Counted from the first letter of the stretch, positions 38,627 through 48,271 are shown. The stretch is DNA of 60,036 nt from Bartonella koehlerae C-29 (GCF_000706625.1 NZ_KL407334.1:91500-151535); one strand, 5' to 3'. Notes: generated by a model not told the origin, from the letters alone. Made by a program: numbers and translations.

Positions 38627-40489
38627 TTATGACTTCACACACTCTATATCTTCGCGCAATAATTCAAGTTCCAACCATTCTTCTTCTTTTTTCGTGCAAA
38701 GTTTTTGCTTTTCTTGAAGCTTTGTAGAAAGATACTCGAAACGCTCTTTATCATTGCAATACAGTACTGGATCAGAAAGTTCTTGTTCAATTTTTTTTAT
38801 TTCATCCTGTAAAATAGCGATTTGTTCAGGCAATTTCTCCAGCGCATAAACCTGCTTATAAGACAATTTACGCGGTTTTGTTTTTTCCCGCTCCATAAAA
38901 CAACCATCTGTTGATAAGATGGTTTTTTCATTCTCGCACAAACGAGGATTTGAAGACGCTTTACACTGTGATACCACCCCCTCCTTGCGCCCTAACAATG
39001 CAGCTTGCTTGTTTTGTGCCATCATGTCACTATAACCGCCAGCATACAAAATCCAATGCCCTCCCCCCTGCGGTGCCAACATATGAGTCACAGTGCGATC
39101 TAAAAAGTCCCTATCATGGCTAACCAACAGCACAGTTCCAGCAAAATCTGCAATAAATTCTTGCAACACATCCAACGTTTCCATATCCAAATCATTGGTT
39201 GGTTCATCGAGAATCAAAAAATTTGCTGGGCGCGAAAGAAGTCGAGCAAGCATAAGGCGGGCTCTTTCTCCACCTGAAAATTCTTTAAGCGGTGTACGTG
39301 CTTGTTCAGGTAAAAACAAAAAATCTTTCATATAAGACACCACATGGCGCTCTTGCCCATTGATCACAAGAGTATCACCCCTCCCTCCCGTAAGATAATG
39401 TGCCAATGTTTCCTCTTCATTTAAAATGCGCTGTTGATCAAGCAATGCCATGGAGATATTATATCCATGCTTCACTATTCCACTATTGGCCTCTTCCTGC
39501 CCAATCAAAACAGACAGCAATGTAGTCTTTCCAATACCGTTGGGACCAACCAGACCGATTCGATCACCACGCTGAATGCGCAAAGAAAAATCTTTCACAA
39601 TAACGCGCGCACCATAAGACTTTGAAATGCACTTTGCTTCCAGCACCAATTGACCAGAATCGTGGCTTTTAGCAGTTGTCAAAAGCGCACTTCCAGATGA
39701 TTTTTTATAGGTTTGATAAAGCTGTCGCAGTTCTTTTAAAGTACCCAAACGCCGCACATTTCGTTTACGCCGTGCTGTCACCCCATAGCGCAACCATTGT
39801 TCTTCACGGGCAATCTGTCGCCCTAATTTGTGTTGTTCGAGAGCTTCCTCTTCAAGAGCCTTATCACGCCAATTTTCAAATTCTGAAAAACGTTTTTCCA
39901 GTCTTTTGGTGATCCCCCGATCAAGCCACACCGTTGAATGCGTGACATTTTCTAAAAATCGCCGATCATGCGAAATCACCACAAGCGCTGAACGCAAAGA
40001 ACATAAAGTACCTTCAAGCCATTCAATGGTTGGTAAATCGAGATGATTGGTTGGTTCATCTAAGAGAAGAATATCGGGTTTTGCAGCTATGACTTGTAAT
40101 AATGAAACGCGCCGCCTTTCACCACCAGAAAGGCTTGCCAATTTTTCGGTTCCCGAAAAACCAAGATTTGCCAAAAGAGTATTGATCCACTGTGCATCAG
40201 GTGCATAATCCAAACCACCTTCTATAAAGGCATGAATATCTTCAAACCCTAAAAAATCAGGATTTTGTGAGAGATAACGGAGTGTTGCCCGAGGGTGGCG
40301 AAAAATCTCCCCCTCGTTTGGTTCTATCATTCCAGCAGCAATTTTTAACAGGGTTGATTTTCCACACCCATTACGTCCCACTAGCGCAATACGCGCACCT
40401 TGTTCAACCGTTAAGCAAGCTCGGTTGAACAAGGGCGTTTTTCCAAAAGTCAGGAAAATGCGGTCAAGCCGCAAGAGCGGTATCGCCAT
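38627..40489 (-). CDS. uup: ABC-F family ATPase Uup
   Basis: A 620-aa soluble protein with two ABC ATPase domains. The first has Walker A GRNGCGKSTLL, signature LSGGERRRVSLL and Walker B ILLLDEPTNHLDL. The second has GPNGIGKTTLL, FSGGERARLMLA and FLILDEPTNDLDM. The C-terminal coiled coil (~545-615, DEIKKIEQELSDP) is diagnostic for the Uup branch, whose members act on ribosomes or branched DNA. There is no membrane domain. I chose the ATG at 40489, which overlaps the upstream lipoprotein stop as TAATG, over an ATG 21 nt earlier. Confidence 0.9.
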   Translation of the reverse strand: MAIPLLRLDRIFLTFGKTPLFNRACLTVEQGARIALVGRNGCGKSTLLKIAAGMIEPNEGEIFRHPRATLRYLSQNPDFLGFEDIHAFIEGGLDYAPDAQWINTLLANLGFSGTEKLASLSGGERRRVSLLQVIAAKPDILLLDEPTNHLDLPTIEWLEGTLCSLRSALVVISHDRRFLENVTHSTVWLDRGITKRLEKRFSEFENWRDKALEEEALEQHKLGRQIAREEQWLRYGVTARRKRNVRRLGTLKELRQLYQTYKKSSGSALLTTAKSHDSGQLVLEAKCISKSYGARVIVKDFSLRIQRGDRIGLVGPNGIGKTTLLSVLIGQEEANSGIVKHGYNISMALLDQQRILNEEETLAHYLTGGRGDTLVINGQERHVVSYMKDFLFLPEQARTPLKEFSGGERARLMLARLLSRPANFLILDEPTNDLDMETLDVLQEFIADFAGTVLLVSHDRDFLDRTVTHMLAPQGGGHWILYAGGYSDMMAQNKQAALLGRKEGVVSQCKASSNPRLCENEKTILSTDGCFMEREKTKPRKLSYKQVYALEKLPEQIAILQDEIKKIEQELSDPVLYCNDKERFEYLSTKLQEKQKLCTKKEEEWLELELLREDIECVKS

Positions 40490-40887
40490 TAACGAACGCG
40501 TTGCGGACAAGGTGCTTGATACATGATACCTCTTCTATCACGGTAAGTACACAATTGTGGTGTCTGCACTTTTTGAGCACAAGGCGCTTGGTAAATTTGG
40601 CCTTTACGATTACGATATGTGCACATTTCTGGACGTGAAACAACAATTTGTTTTTTTTGTCTTTGCTGATTGACAGCAGCACCTGTCACAGACCCAGCAA
40701 GTGCACCAACTGCTGCACCAGCGAGTGCTGCTTCGGGCGTACCTCCACCAATTGCTGTTCCAGCTAAAGCGCCTATTGCCGCACCTCCTACACCGTAACG
40801 TGCAACGCGTTGCTCATTTAAAGTACATGCCACCGTACTTAAACCAATAACGGAAATAACTGCCACTTTCAAAATTGATTTTAACAT
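40489..40887 (-). CDS. Glycine-zipper outer-membrane lipoprotein
   Basis: A 132-aa lipoprotein: signal with lipobox STVAC (Cys ~21), then a glycine-zipper 2TM-like segment (VGGAAIGALAGTAIGG and AAVGALAGSVTGAAV, ~31-70). Two similar C-terminal repeats follow, MCTYRNRKGQIYQAPC and LCTYRDRRGIMYQAPC, each with a Cys pair. ATG at 40887 has GAGAGG 7 nt upstream. The stop overlaps uup (TAATG). Related small lipoproteins are surface antigens or envelope stress components; the exact role is unknown. Confidence 0.8.
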   Translation of the reverse strand: MLKSILKVAVISVIGLSTVACTLNEQRVARYGVGGAAIGALAGTAIGGGTPEAALAGAAVGALAGSVTGAAVNQQRQKKQIVVSRPEMCTYRNRKGQIYQAPCAQKVQTPQLCTYRDRRGIMYQAPCPQRVR

Positions 40888-40986
40888 ATAAAAACCTCTC
40901 CTTAACAAGATCAAAACATAAGTACATTTTATGTAGGCACTTTATCACTTATCCCCCCCTTCTGCATTATATATACCCGAAGAATC

Positions 40987-41622
40987 TTATGGAATAGATA
41001 CAGATGCCAACATTATAGCTTTTCCAGAACATAAATGACAAGAGAAGGTTCCACAAATGCGGTTAGAAAGCGTCAAAGAAGACCCAAATGACACATTTTT
41101 ATCACAAAGAGACCATTTTGCACCTGATATGGTTAATCCTTTTAAATCAGAAAAACCAATGATACTAAACAAAGAACCATCAGGTAAATCACATGAAAAA
41201 GGCTTTGGCAAAAGTGGCCAACCTTCTTCACAACCACTGGTCAATAACACTGAAATGCCTTTTTCTTCCATTACCAGTGCTTGTGTCATATGAGAAAGGC
41301 TATGATCGTTTCTTTCACCTCCAAAAGCACCACACAAAATAAGTTTTTCAGCCCCCTTTTGGAGAGCTCTTTCACATGCCAGTGCACTATCAGTCATATC
41401 TTTATCAGGGGGAAAAACCTCACGGGGAACGTCTGCATATTTACTTTTTAAAGCCTGTTGAGAGGAATCAAAATCGCCCAACCACAACTCAGGGACCACA
41501 TTGAGAGCTTCTGCATGACGCATTCCGCCATCAGCCGCAATCACGCGACTGTTGCGAATTTGGTTACGCAAACGATCAGTGATAAAAAGATCTCCATTTA
41601 ACAATATTACAAACGTTGTCAT
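40987..41622 (-). CDS. thiN: Thiamine diphosphokinase
   Basis: A 211-aa cytoplasmic kinase making thiamine diphosphate from thiamine and ATP. ADGGMRHAEAL (~30-40), WLGDFDSS (~47-54), the PPDKDMTDSALACERAL region (~71-87) and GAFGGERNDHSLSH (~98-111) are the family's active-site motifs. It supplies the cofactor used by transketolase in the same window. It stands alone, divergent from the M48 protease gene. Confidence 0.93.
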   Translation of the reverse strand: MTTFVILLNGDLFITDRLRNQIRNSRVIAADGGMRHAEALNVVPELWLGDFDSSQQALKSKYADVPREVFPPDKDMTDSALACERALQKGAEKLILCGAFGGERNDHSLSHMTQALVMEEKGISVLLTSGCEEGWPLLPKPFSCDLPDGSLFSIIGFSDLKGLTISGAKWSLCDKNVSFGSSLTLSNRICGTFSCHLCSGKAIMLASVSIP

Positions 41623-41858
41623 GACAGATCATGCCTTTCATAATGCTTTCCTTTTATATCATCTTTGTATAAAAATAATTGTGATAGAGTTGAAAGCATC
41701 CTTTCTAAATTCCTAGAGAGTTTCTTCACTTTAAAAACAGACCCAAAAGATACGAATGAAATTTGTCAAAATATTATAAAAAGATGGTAGCACACTCGTC
41801 GGCACCAAATTTTCAACGAACCCAAATTTTTCAACAAATATTATTGTTTTGCACTAGC

Positions 41859-43304
41859 ATGTATAAAATACTTCTGATAATTTTAATGCTTTTCCTTTCT
41901 GCGTGTCACACAGCTTTCTCTCCCAACGAGATGTGTCATTCTTGGAATTCTTCTGCAAGAAGGAAACACACCAGCAAGAACAATATTTATGCCACATTAA
42001 GTGCAAAACAACACCCTCGTATTTTACAAATCTATGGAGGCGCTTATCATGATCCAAAACTTGAACGCCTATTAGCAAATATTGTGCATAAACTCACCGT
42101 TGGATCACAAAATTCTCACCAAAGCTATTCACTTACAATTTTAAATACGCAAAGTGTCAATGCATTTGCTTTGCCCAATGGTTCTATCTACCTCACCCGC
42201 GGTATGTTGGCATTGGCTAACGATTCTTCAGAAGTTGCGGCAATTTTAGCCCATGAAATAGCCCATATTACTGCCAATCACGGCATTTTACGCTTACAAA
42301 AAGAAGCAGAATTGAAGACAACAGAGCGTATATCACCAAATCTTCTCTCTCTTAGTGGAAAAAAAATTCACAAAAGCATTAAAGACAAGCGACAACTTGC
42401 ACAATTTTCGCGCAATCAGGAACTACAAGCCGATTCGATTGCACTGGAAATGCTCAAACAAGCAGGATATGATCCGTTTTCTTTGCCACGTTTTCTCCAG
42501 TCGATGGCAGCCTATAACCTTTTTCATAATATCCCAGGTAGCCAAAATGCTTCCTTAGATTTTCTCATAACACATCCAACTACCCCACAACGAATTCGTC
42601 TTGCGATAAAAAAAGCATATAAAATCACTCCAGTAAACACTGGAAACACGGATCGTGATGCTTTTCTCAAAAGCATTGATGGCATGATTTTTGGGGGTAG
42701 CCTCCATACGGGTTTTGTGCAAAATAACCAATTTATTCACCCGCAATTGGGCATAACTTTTTCCGTTCCACAGAATTTCATCATAGACAATTCAGTGCAC
42801 ACTGTTTGGGCTAGCGGCCCAGATAAAATTGCCATTCGTTTTGATGCCATGCCGCATCCTGCTGAAATGTCTGCGAGTGAATATTTGCAAAGTGGCTGGC
42901 TTGCAGGACTAGATAAATCCTCTGTCCACCCACTTATAATTCGAGGTTTACCTGGAGCTCAGGCCCGTGCATACAATGCACAATGGCAATTTGATGTAGT
43001 TGTCATTTTGCTCAACAACCACATCTTGCGTTTTCTGACTGCTGCTCCTCGTGATGCTCAAAATTTTGCAGAGATTGCCGAAAAAACAGTACAAAGTTTT
43101 CATTTTCTTTCATCATCACAGCTAAAAAAGCTGCAACCTTTGAGAATCCGTATTGTGCGTGTTCAGAAAGGAGAAAGCGTTGCAAACCTTGCGAAAAAGA
43201 TGCAAAATATAGCTCACAAAGAAAAACTCTTCCGCATTCTTAATGCACTCTCACCAAGCCAAACTTTACAGACAGGAGCAACCGTTAAAATCATCATGCA
43301 ATAA
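41859..43304 (+). CDS. M48 family metalloprotease lipoprotein with LysM-like C-terminus
   Basis: A 481-aa exported protease. The N-terminal lipobox is LSAC (Cys ~15), indicating a lipoprotein. The zinc site is HEIAH in VAAILAHEIAHITANHG (~128-144), followed by the downstream Glu helix NQELQADSIAL (~186). The substrate-cleft HPTTPQRI (~243) is BepA/YfgC-like. The C-terminal ~50 residues resemble a LysM peptidoglycan-binding motif (VQKGESVANLAKKMQ). Probably outer-membrane protein quality control, by analogy with BepA/LoiP. ATG 41859 chosen for its lipoprotein signal; an upstream TTG (41763) is less likely. Confidence 0.85.
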   Translation: MYKILLIILMLFLSACHTAFSPNEMCHSWNSSARRKHTSKNNIYATLSAKQHPRILQIYGGAYHDPKLERLLANIVHKLTVGSQNSHQSYSLTILNTQSVNAFALPNGSIYLTRGMLALANDSSEVAAILAHEIAHITANHGILRLQKEAELKTTERISPNLLSLSGKKIHKSIKDKRQLAQFSRNQELQADSIALEMLKQAGYDPFSLPRFLQSMAAYNLFHNIPGSQNASLDFLITHPTTPQRIRLAIKKAYKITPVNTGNTDRDAFLKSIDGMIFGGSLHTGFVQNNQFIHPQLGITFSVPQNFIIDNSVHTVWASGPDKIAIRFDAMPHPAEMSASEYLQSGWLAGLDKSSVHPLIIRGLPGAQARAYNAQWQFDVVVILLNNHILRFLTAAPRDAQNFAEIAEKTVQSFHFLSSSQLKKLQPLRIRIVRVQKGESVANLAKKMQNIAHKEKLFRILNALSPSQTLQTGATVKIIMQ

Positions 43305-43434
43305 AAAAACAAAGAGACAGCCTTTTTCATCATTTACTGCACACTGAGGCATATGCCCCACCGCTTCCGTTAACTTCAAAACCGACTTTAATTGTACCCT
43401 ATCCACGGACTGCTTCCTGAAAAATCTTCACAGC

Positions 43435-44346
43435 TTACACATCATAAGCATCTGCTGGATTAACAGTAAGCAAAGCGGAACGCAGCTTTTGCAAAGCTCG
43501 CGCTTCAATTTGACGCACCCGCTCTTTTGAAATTCCCAATTTTTCACCTAAAACTTCTAAAGTAGCACCTTCTTCATTTAAGCGACGGAAACGAATAATT
43601 TCCAGTTCCCGTTCATTGAGAATTTGTAATGCATCATAAAGCCATTGTGTGCGCCTTTGACCATCAATCACTTGTTCAATTAAAGCATCAGGTAGAGGAC
43701 TATCATCCACAAGAGCATCCATTTTGGCAACAGGATTATCACTATTTTCAGAAACAGAAACGCTCAAAGAATTATCAGAACTCGAAAAACGGAAATCCAT
43801 TGTTTCAACATCACGCACTGAAACGCCAAGCTTTTCAGCAATAGTACGGAAGATATCTTGTTTTGAAAGATCGCTATCATCTTGCACCAATTTTGCTCGC
43901 AAACGACGCAGATTAAAGAAAAGTGCTTTTTGTGAGGAACTAGTTCCTCCTCGAACAATTGACCAATTGCGTAAAATATAATCTTGTATAGAAGCGCGAA
44001 TCCACCATGTGGCATAAGTTGAAAAACGTACCTCGCGATCAGGTTCGAAACGCGCAGCAGCTTCCAACAGCCCCACATAGCCTTCTTGTACCAAATCCCC
44101 TAATGGCATTTTGAAACGTTTAAAACGATTAGCAATCGCAATCACCAAACGCATATGAGCAGCTGCAATTTGATGCATAGCATCATCATCACGTTTGTCT
44201 TTCCATCGCAGAGCCAAATCATGCTCTTTTTGCCGTTCAAGATAAGGCGCTTGCATAGCAGAACGCATCATATTGCGTCCTAAACTTTTGTCTGCATCGC
44301 TATAATTTTTACTATTTTTGTAAACAGCATTTGGAAGATTACCCAT
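43435..44346 (-). CDS. rpoH: RNA polymerase sigma factor RpoH (sigma-32)
   Basis: Heat-shock sigma factor, 303 aa. Region 2 contains GDLVQEGYVGLLEAAARFEP and FSTYATWWIRASIQDYILRN. The RpoH box QKALFFNLRRLR follows. Region 4 ends with LGEKLGISKERVRQIEARAL, the HTH. It is the usual length. It is expected to respond to heat and misfolded protein through chaperone control of its stability. Lies divergent from the helicase-C gene. Confidence 0.95.
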   Translation of the reverse strand: MGNLPNAVYKNSKNYSDADKSLGRNMMRSAMQAPYLERQKEHDLALRWKDKRDDDAMHQIAAAHMRLVIAIANRFKRFKMPLGDLVQEGYVGLLEAAARFEPDREVRFSTYATWWIRASIQDYILRNWSIVRGGTSSSQKALFFNLRRLRAKLVQDDSDLSKQDIFRTIAEKLGVSVRDVETMDFRFSSSDNSLSVSVSENSDNPVAKMDALVDDSPLPDALIEQVIDGQRRTQWLYDALQILNERELEIIRFRRLNEEGATLEVLGEKLGISKERVRQIEARALQKLRSALLTVNPADAYDV

Positions 44347-44920
44347 AATAACCCCTTGCGATTAAAAATTATCAAAGTTGATTTGGCAACGACATCATCA
44401 TTCTCTCTTAAAAAAGAACGTAAAAGTTGTTTATTTTTATGAGAACTACTTTAGCGTGTATTTTTATAATCGCAATTGTTTTTTTATTGTTATCGTAAAA
44501 CTTCTTGCCATTAGACACAGCTTCAGTCCCAAACAGCGATATGAATACGTCTTTTACCCGAAGAAATGCGCAAGAAAGCTTTTTCTCACATGTTCGTAAT
44601 AGAACAGCAGAAAAATAAAATACTCCAACAAAAGAGGGAATGTTTTGTTGGATTTTCGACTGACTTGCCTTTTGAGTAAAAAAATTATTTTACGCTTGCA
44701 GCCTTACAATACAACTAATACATGTAATGAAGGTGTATAAAACATCCAAACTGAATGAAAACTGAATGAAAAAGAAAATATCTGAAGTCAAAATGGTAAA
44801 AAGAAGCATCAAAAAACAACAAGAATGATTGAAGCAAATGTAACAAACGTGTTAAAGGAGCAGCACGATTATTGAGTTGTCGGGAATAAGTTTTTTATCA
44901 GCGTAGCACTAAGAGAGAAA
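44347..44920. other. Gene-free divergent region between rpoH and the helicase-C gene
   Basis: About 570 bp. It should hold the rpoH promoter(s) and the start of the helicase-C transcript. I looked for remnants of a helicase ATPase domain here and saw none. No terminator was noted. Confidence 0.45.
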
Positions 44921-46489
44921 ATGATCATGGATAGTGAGATTGTTCAAGAGAATGATATTCTTCAGGATGATATTCTTATTGAAAAACATAAACGTGGCAA
45001 ATTTGAAGGTTTTCGTTTTTATGCTAACAAAAACACCACCGACGATCAAACAACTGCTGCACAAATTTCAGCAGAGAATGAAAATTTAACGCTTGCTTTT
45101 TCGAAACGTGCAGCGCGTTTTTGTGCTTCAGCCAATGGAGATTTCACCCTCAGTTCTGATGGCATTGTGCGCTGGATTGGCCAACCAGTTGGCCAACTCG
45201 CTGCAACAGAAGATTTTTTAAAACCCAAACTGATTATTTTAGCAGATACACAATTAACGGGAGAAGCGCGAGATAACGTCGTGAAACGATTAGAGCGTTT
45301 TATTACCTTTCATTTTGAAATAGCATTAAAACCACTGTTTGATCTACGTGGTGCTGAGGGTTTGACGGATTCAACAAGCAATCTTGCTTCACAACTTGTC
45401 AACTCTTTAGGAGTTATCCCTCGTCGAGAAATAGCCACAGTTGTCAAAAATCTTGATCAAGAATCGCGAGCAGTTCTCCGACGATTAGGGGTGCGTTTTG
45501 GTGCGTTTCATATTTATATTGCAGGGATGCTTAAACCAGCCCCGGCCCAAGCCGTTACCCTGCTTTGGAATCTTCAAAATGAGGGGCATGATCAAACTGG
45601 TTTAGGTGAAATTTTTGCAGCGTTGTCCGCTGGACGAACCTCCTTAGTTGTTGATCCTAGTTATAACCGGCAATTTTATCAATTAGCCGGTTATCGCATT
45701 TTAGGTCAGCGTGCTGTCCGGATCGATATTTTAGAGCGTCTTGCAAATCTTATCCGCCCTGCTCTTCATTGGAAACAAGGGAATGAACCCAAACCCGATG
45801 GAGCTTATGATGGGAAAAGTTTTTTTGTCACTCCAACAATGATGTCTATTCTTGGAGCCAATGGAACCGATATGGAAGAAATTCTAAAAGGTCTTGGTTA
45901 TCAATCGCATGCCATAAGCAGTGTTTTTTTTGAACAAAATCTTCTTCAAAACAAAACCTCTTCTCATACATGTACAATAGCACAGGATGTTCCTGCGGCA
46001 GAATGCGTTGGCGACCAATGGCAAGTCATGGGCATATCGTCAACACAGGAAAAAAAAGAAGCTTTGCCTACATATGTTACACAATCCGACACGTTAGACT
46101 GTTTACCAGCAGCTGAACCTGTTGGCGATTTTGCTAAGCAAAAACGCGTCGTAGCAGAAGAAAAAGTTGTTTTACTATGGCGTTATAACCATCACCACCG
46201 TCTCCCAAAAAACAATGAGAGATCTGGATACAGGGGACAAAACAAAAAAAGCAAACCCTTTAAAAAAGAAGCAAATATACAGGAAAACAGCTCTCGAGAA
46301 ACTACACCACACACCAGACACTCTCACAAGGCGAACAAACAGCATAGCAAACGCAGCAATCATCAATTATCTCAGAGGGAAAAGCGTCCTAATCCTGATT
46401 CACCTTTTGCAAAATTAGCTGCACTGCGCGATCAACTGATAAGAGAAAAAGATAAAGATGCACATACATTTTCCTCCAAAGGTCACTAA
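44921..46489 (+). CDS. Orphan C-terminal region of a rhizobial SUV3/DEAD-type helicase protein
   Basis: A 522-aa protein that matches the C-terminal half of the large (~1000-aa) alphaproteobacterial helicase found near fdxA-carD: KHKRGKFEGFRFYA (~24), LASQLVNSLGVIPRREIA, GVRFGAFHIYIAGMLKPAPA (~200-220) and LERLANLIRPALHWKQG (~275). No Walker A, DExH or other ATPase motif is present, so the helicase core has been lost or never joined. The last ~100 residues are basic and low-complexity (NKQHSKRSNHQLSQ). AAGAGAGAAA precedes the ATG. It is immediately followed by fdxA. Function unknown; perhaps RNA binding. Confidence 0.75.
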   Translation: MIMDSEIVQENDILQDDILIEKHKRGKFEGFRFYANKNTTDDQTTAAQISAENENLTLAFSKRAARFCASANGDFTLSSDGIVRWIGQPVGQLAATEDFLKPKLIILADTQLTGEARDNVVKRLERFITFHFEIALKPLFDLRGAEGLTDSTSNLASQLVNSLGVIPRREIATVVKNLDQESRAVLRRLGVRFGAFHIYIAGMLKPAPAQAVTLLWNLQNEGHDQTGLGEIFAALSAGRTSLVVDPSYNRQFYQLAGYRILGQRAVRIDILERLANLIRPALHWKQGNEPKPDGAYDGKSFFVTPTMMSILGANGTDMEEILKGLGYQSHAISSVFFEQNLLQNKTSSHTCTIAQDVPAAECVGDQWQVMGISSTQEKKEALPTYVTQSDTLDCLPAAEPVGDFAKQKRVVAEEKVVLLWRYNHHHRLPKNNERSGYRGQNKKSKPFKKEANIQENSSRETTPHTRHSHKANKQHSKRSNHQLSQREKRPNPDSPFAKLAALRDQLIREKDKDAHTFSSKGH

Positions 46490-46509
46490 AATAAAAATGG
46501 AGTTTGATT

Positions 46510-46848
46510 TTGGCCTATGTAGTAACTGACAATTGCATTCATTGCAAATATACTGATTGCGTTGAAGTTTGCCCTGTTGATTGTTTTTATGAAGGTGAAA
46601 ACATGCTTGTCATTCATCCCGATGAATGTATCGATTGTGGTGTCTGTGAGCCAGAATGCCCTGCAGAAGCCATTAAACCGGATACAGAGCCAGGGCTAGA
46701 AAAATGGCTAGAACTCAATCTTCATTATGCAAACAAATGGCCTAATTTAACCACTAGAAAAGATCCTCTTCCTCAAGCAAAAGAAATGGATGGCATCCCA
46801 GATAAATTAGAGAAGTATTTTTCAGAAAATCCAGGAAGTGGAGAATAA
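46510..46848 (+). CDS. fdxA: Seven-iron ferredoxin FdxA
   Basis: A 112-aa [3Fe-4S][4Fe-4S] ferredoxin of the Azotobacter FdI type. It begins (M)[19 protein letters not shown], then CPVDCFYEG, with the second cluster motif [23 protein letters not shown] start at 46510, 7 nt after GGAG (46499-46502), matches the family N-terminus. No ATG or GTG lies nearby in frame. It lies 20 nt after the helicase-C gene and ~300 nt before carD, the usual rhizobial order. Confidence 0.93.
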   Translation: MAYVVTDNCIHCKYTDCVEVCPVDCFYEGENMLVIHPDECIDCGVCEPECPAEAIKPDTEPGLEKWLELNLHYANKWPNLTTRKDPLPQAKEMDGIPDKLEKYFSENPGSGE

Positions 46849-47156
46849 TAGGCATAGGATACACAACATGCGCCTTCAAAAATTGAAATCATTTCTTTGT
46901 AAAAATAAAAATTCCCGAGTGAAATGATTGATTCTTTTGACGTTTGATGTTAATATTATTTTAATATGATCATCTTTCTAGGTATTTTTCTTGCTTTCTC
47001 CTTGTAAAGGAAGGTATTTTTTGTTTGTTTTAAAAGTACTCAACTTTTATGCACATTAAATTCGTATAATATACTTGGTTAAAGAACATTCAACATTCAG
47101 GCTTTTAGCCTGTTTTCCGTTACATTTGCTGGTCACTAAAGGGAGTAAACTAAGAT
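46849..47156 (+). promoter_or_regulatory. Leader region of carD with a candidate -10 box
   Basis: The 308-bp gap contains TATAAT at 47065-47070, ~87 nt before the carD ATG. No good -35 hexamer lies 17 nt upstream (AACTTT), so the promoter assignment is tentative. No coding relic was seen. Confidence 0.35.
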
Positions 47157-47741
47157 ATGGCATCCCAACATGGAACGTCTTCCAATGCTAAAGGATTTTC
47201 AACCTCTGAATATATTGTCTACCCTACCCATGGAGTAGGGCAAATTATAGCGATTGAAGATCAAGAAGTTGCAGGGCATAAATTAAAACTTTTTGTCATT
47301 CATTTTGCAAAAGATAAGATGGATGTTAAAGTGCCAATTGCAAAAGCTATTTCCGTTGGAATGCGCAAATTATCTGCTGTTGATTCCGTTGAACGTGCAT
47401 TGAAAATCTTGCATGGAAAAGCGCGGGTTAAACGAACCATGTGGTCACGTCGCGCCCAAGAATATGATGCTAAAATTAATTCAGGAGACCTTATTTGTAT
47501 CGCCGAAGTAGTACGTGATCTTTTTCGTTCAGATCTACAACCTGAACAATCTTATTCCGAACGTCAACTTTATACCGCTGCACTTGAAAGGATGGCTCGT
47601 GAAATTGCTGTTATTAATAGTCTTTCTGAAACAGAAGCCATCAATCTCATAGAAATGCATCTCTCCAAAAAGTTAAAGCGTGAATTTAAAACTAAGAGAG
47701 ATGAGATAAATGCAAACAGCGAAGCTGTCTATGCCGCATAA
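47157..47741 (+). CDS. carD: CarD/CdnL family transcription regulator
   Basis: A 194-aa RNA-polymerase-binding factor. The N-terminal RID (Tudor-like) domain has YIVYPTHGVGQIIAIEDQEV (~21-40). The C-terminal DNA-binding helical domain contains RRAQEYDAKINSGDLICIAE, then VVRDLF (~100-125). CdnL/CarD stabilises the open promoter complex, especially at rRNA promoters. Length is usual for Alphaproteobacteria. Followed by a clear terminator. Confidence 0.93.
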   Translation: MASQHGTSSNAKGFSTSEYIVYPTHGVGQIIAIEDQEVAGHKLKLFVIHFAKDKMDVKVPIAKAISVGMRKLSAVDSVERALKILHGKARVKRTMWSRRAQEYDAKINSGDLICIAEVVRDLFRSDLQPEQSYSERQLYTAALERMAREIAVINSLSETEAINLIEMHLSKKLKREFKTKRDEINANSEAVYAA

Positions 47742-47770
47742 TAAATTGCAAAATCTTTCGATCATAAAAT

Positions 47771-47802
47771 AAAACCAGCATTCTACTGGTTTTATTTTTT
47801 AT
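47771..47802 (+). terminator. Rho-independent terminator of carD
   Basis: AAAACCAG (47771-47778), 7-nt loop, CTGGTTTT (47786-47793), then ATTTTTTATT. Located 30 nt after the carD stop. Confidence 0.85.
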
Positions 47803-48271
47803 TAGTGGGCTTTCATCAACAGAAGAATATTTGATAGGAAAATTCACCTATTCTCCTCACGAATTCCCCACACAGCAATATTGGTAGAATTGAACATGAT
47901 ATGAGTGAAATGAGATATTAGAACCTTATATTGTTATGAAATTGATTCTTCCTCCTGCTTTTATCCCCCCCTTTCCAATAGGCTTTTAAGAATGCCATGA
48001 AGGAAAAGACTCCTTCACCAAACACCCTCATCAAGAGCCAACAAGAAAGAGAGAACCTTTACAGCCTCTTCATATAAGTACACTCAAGACAAAGCGTATA
48101 GGCAAAAGACACCCATTAAAACAATAAAAACGCAGAAGAAAATCCATCAGCTGTGTCTTCTTTCTGAGAAGAAGAAGAAGCGAAAATACAGCGCATGCGC
48201 ACATTCATTTACCTCCTCTCTCATCTATCTCTGACTCAAATGAATCCATCTATGCTAGAGAGATAAAAATC
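47803..48271. other. Gene-free stretch between carD terminator and rpmF 3' end
   Basis: About 470 bp. It has several purine-rich runs (e.g. GAAGAAGAAGAAGCG near 48168) but no coding relic, RNA gene or ordered repeat that I can support. Confidence 0.4.

Noticed and set aside
48140..48185. GAAGAAGAAGAAG purine run as a possible repeat element
   Set aside because: Simple low-complexity tract with no ordered unit or coding context.
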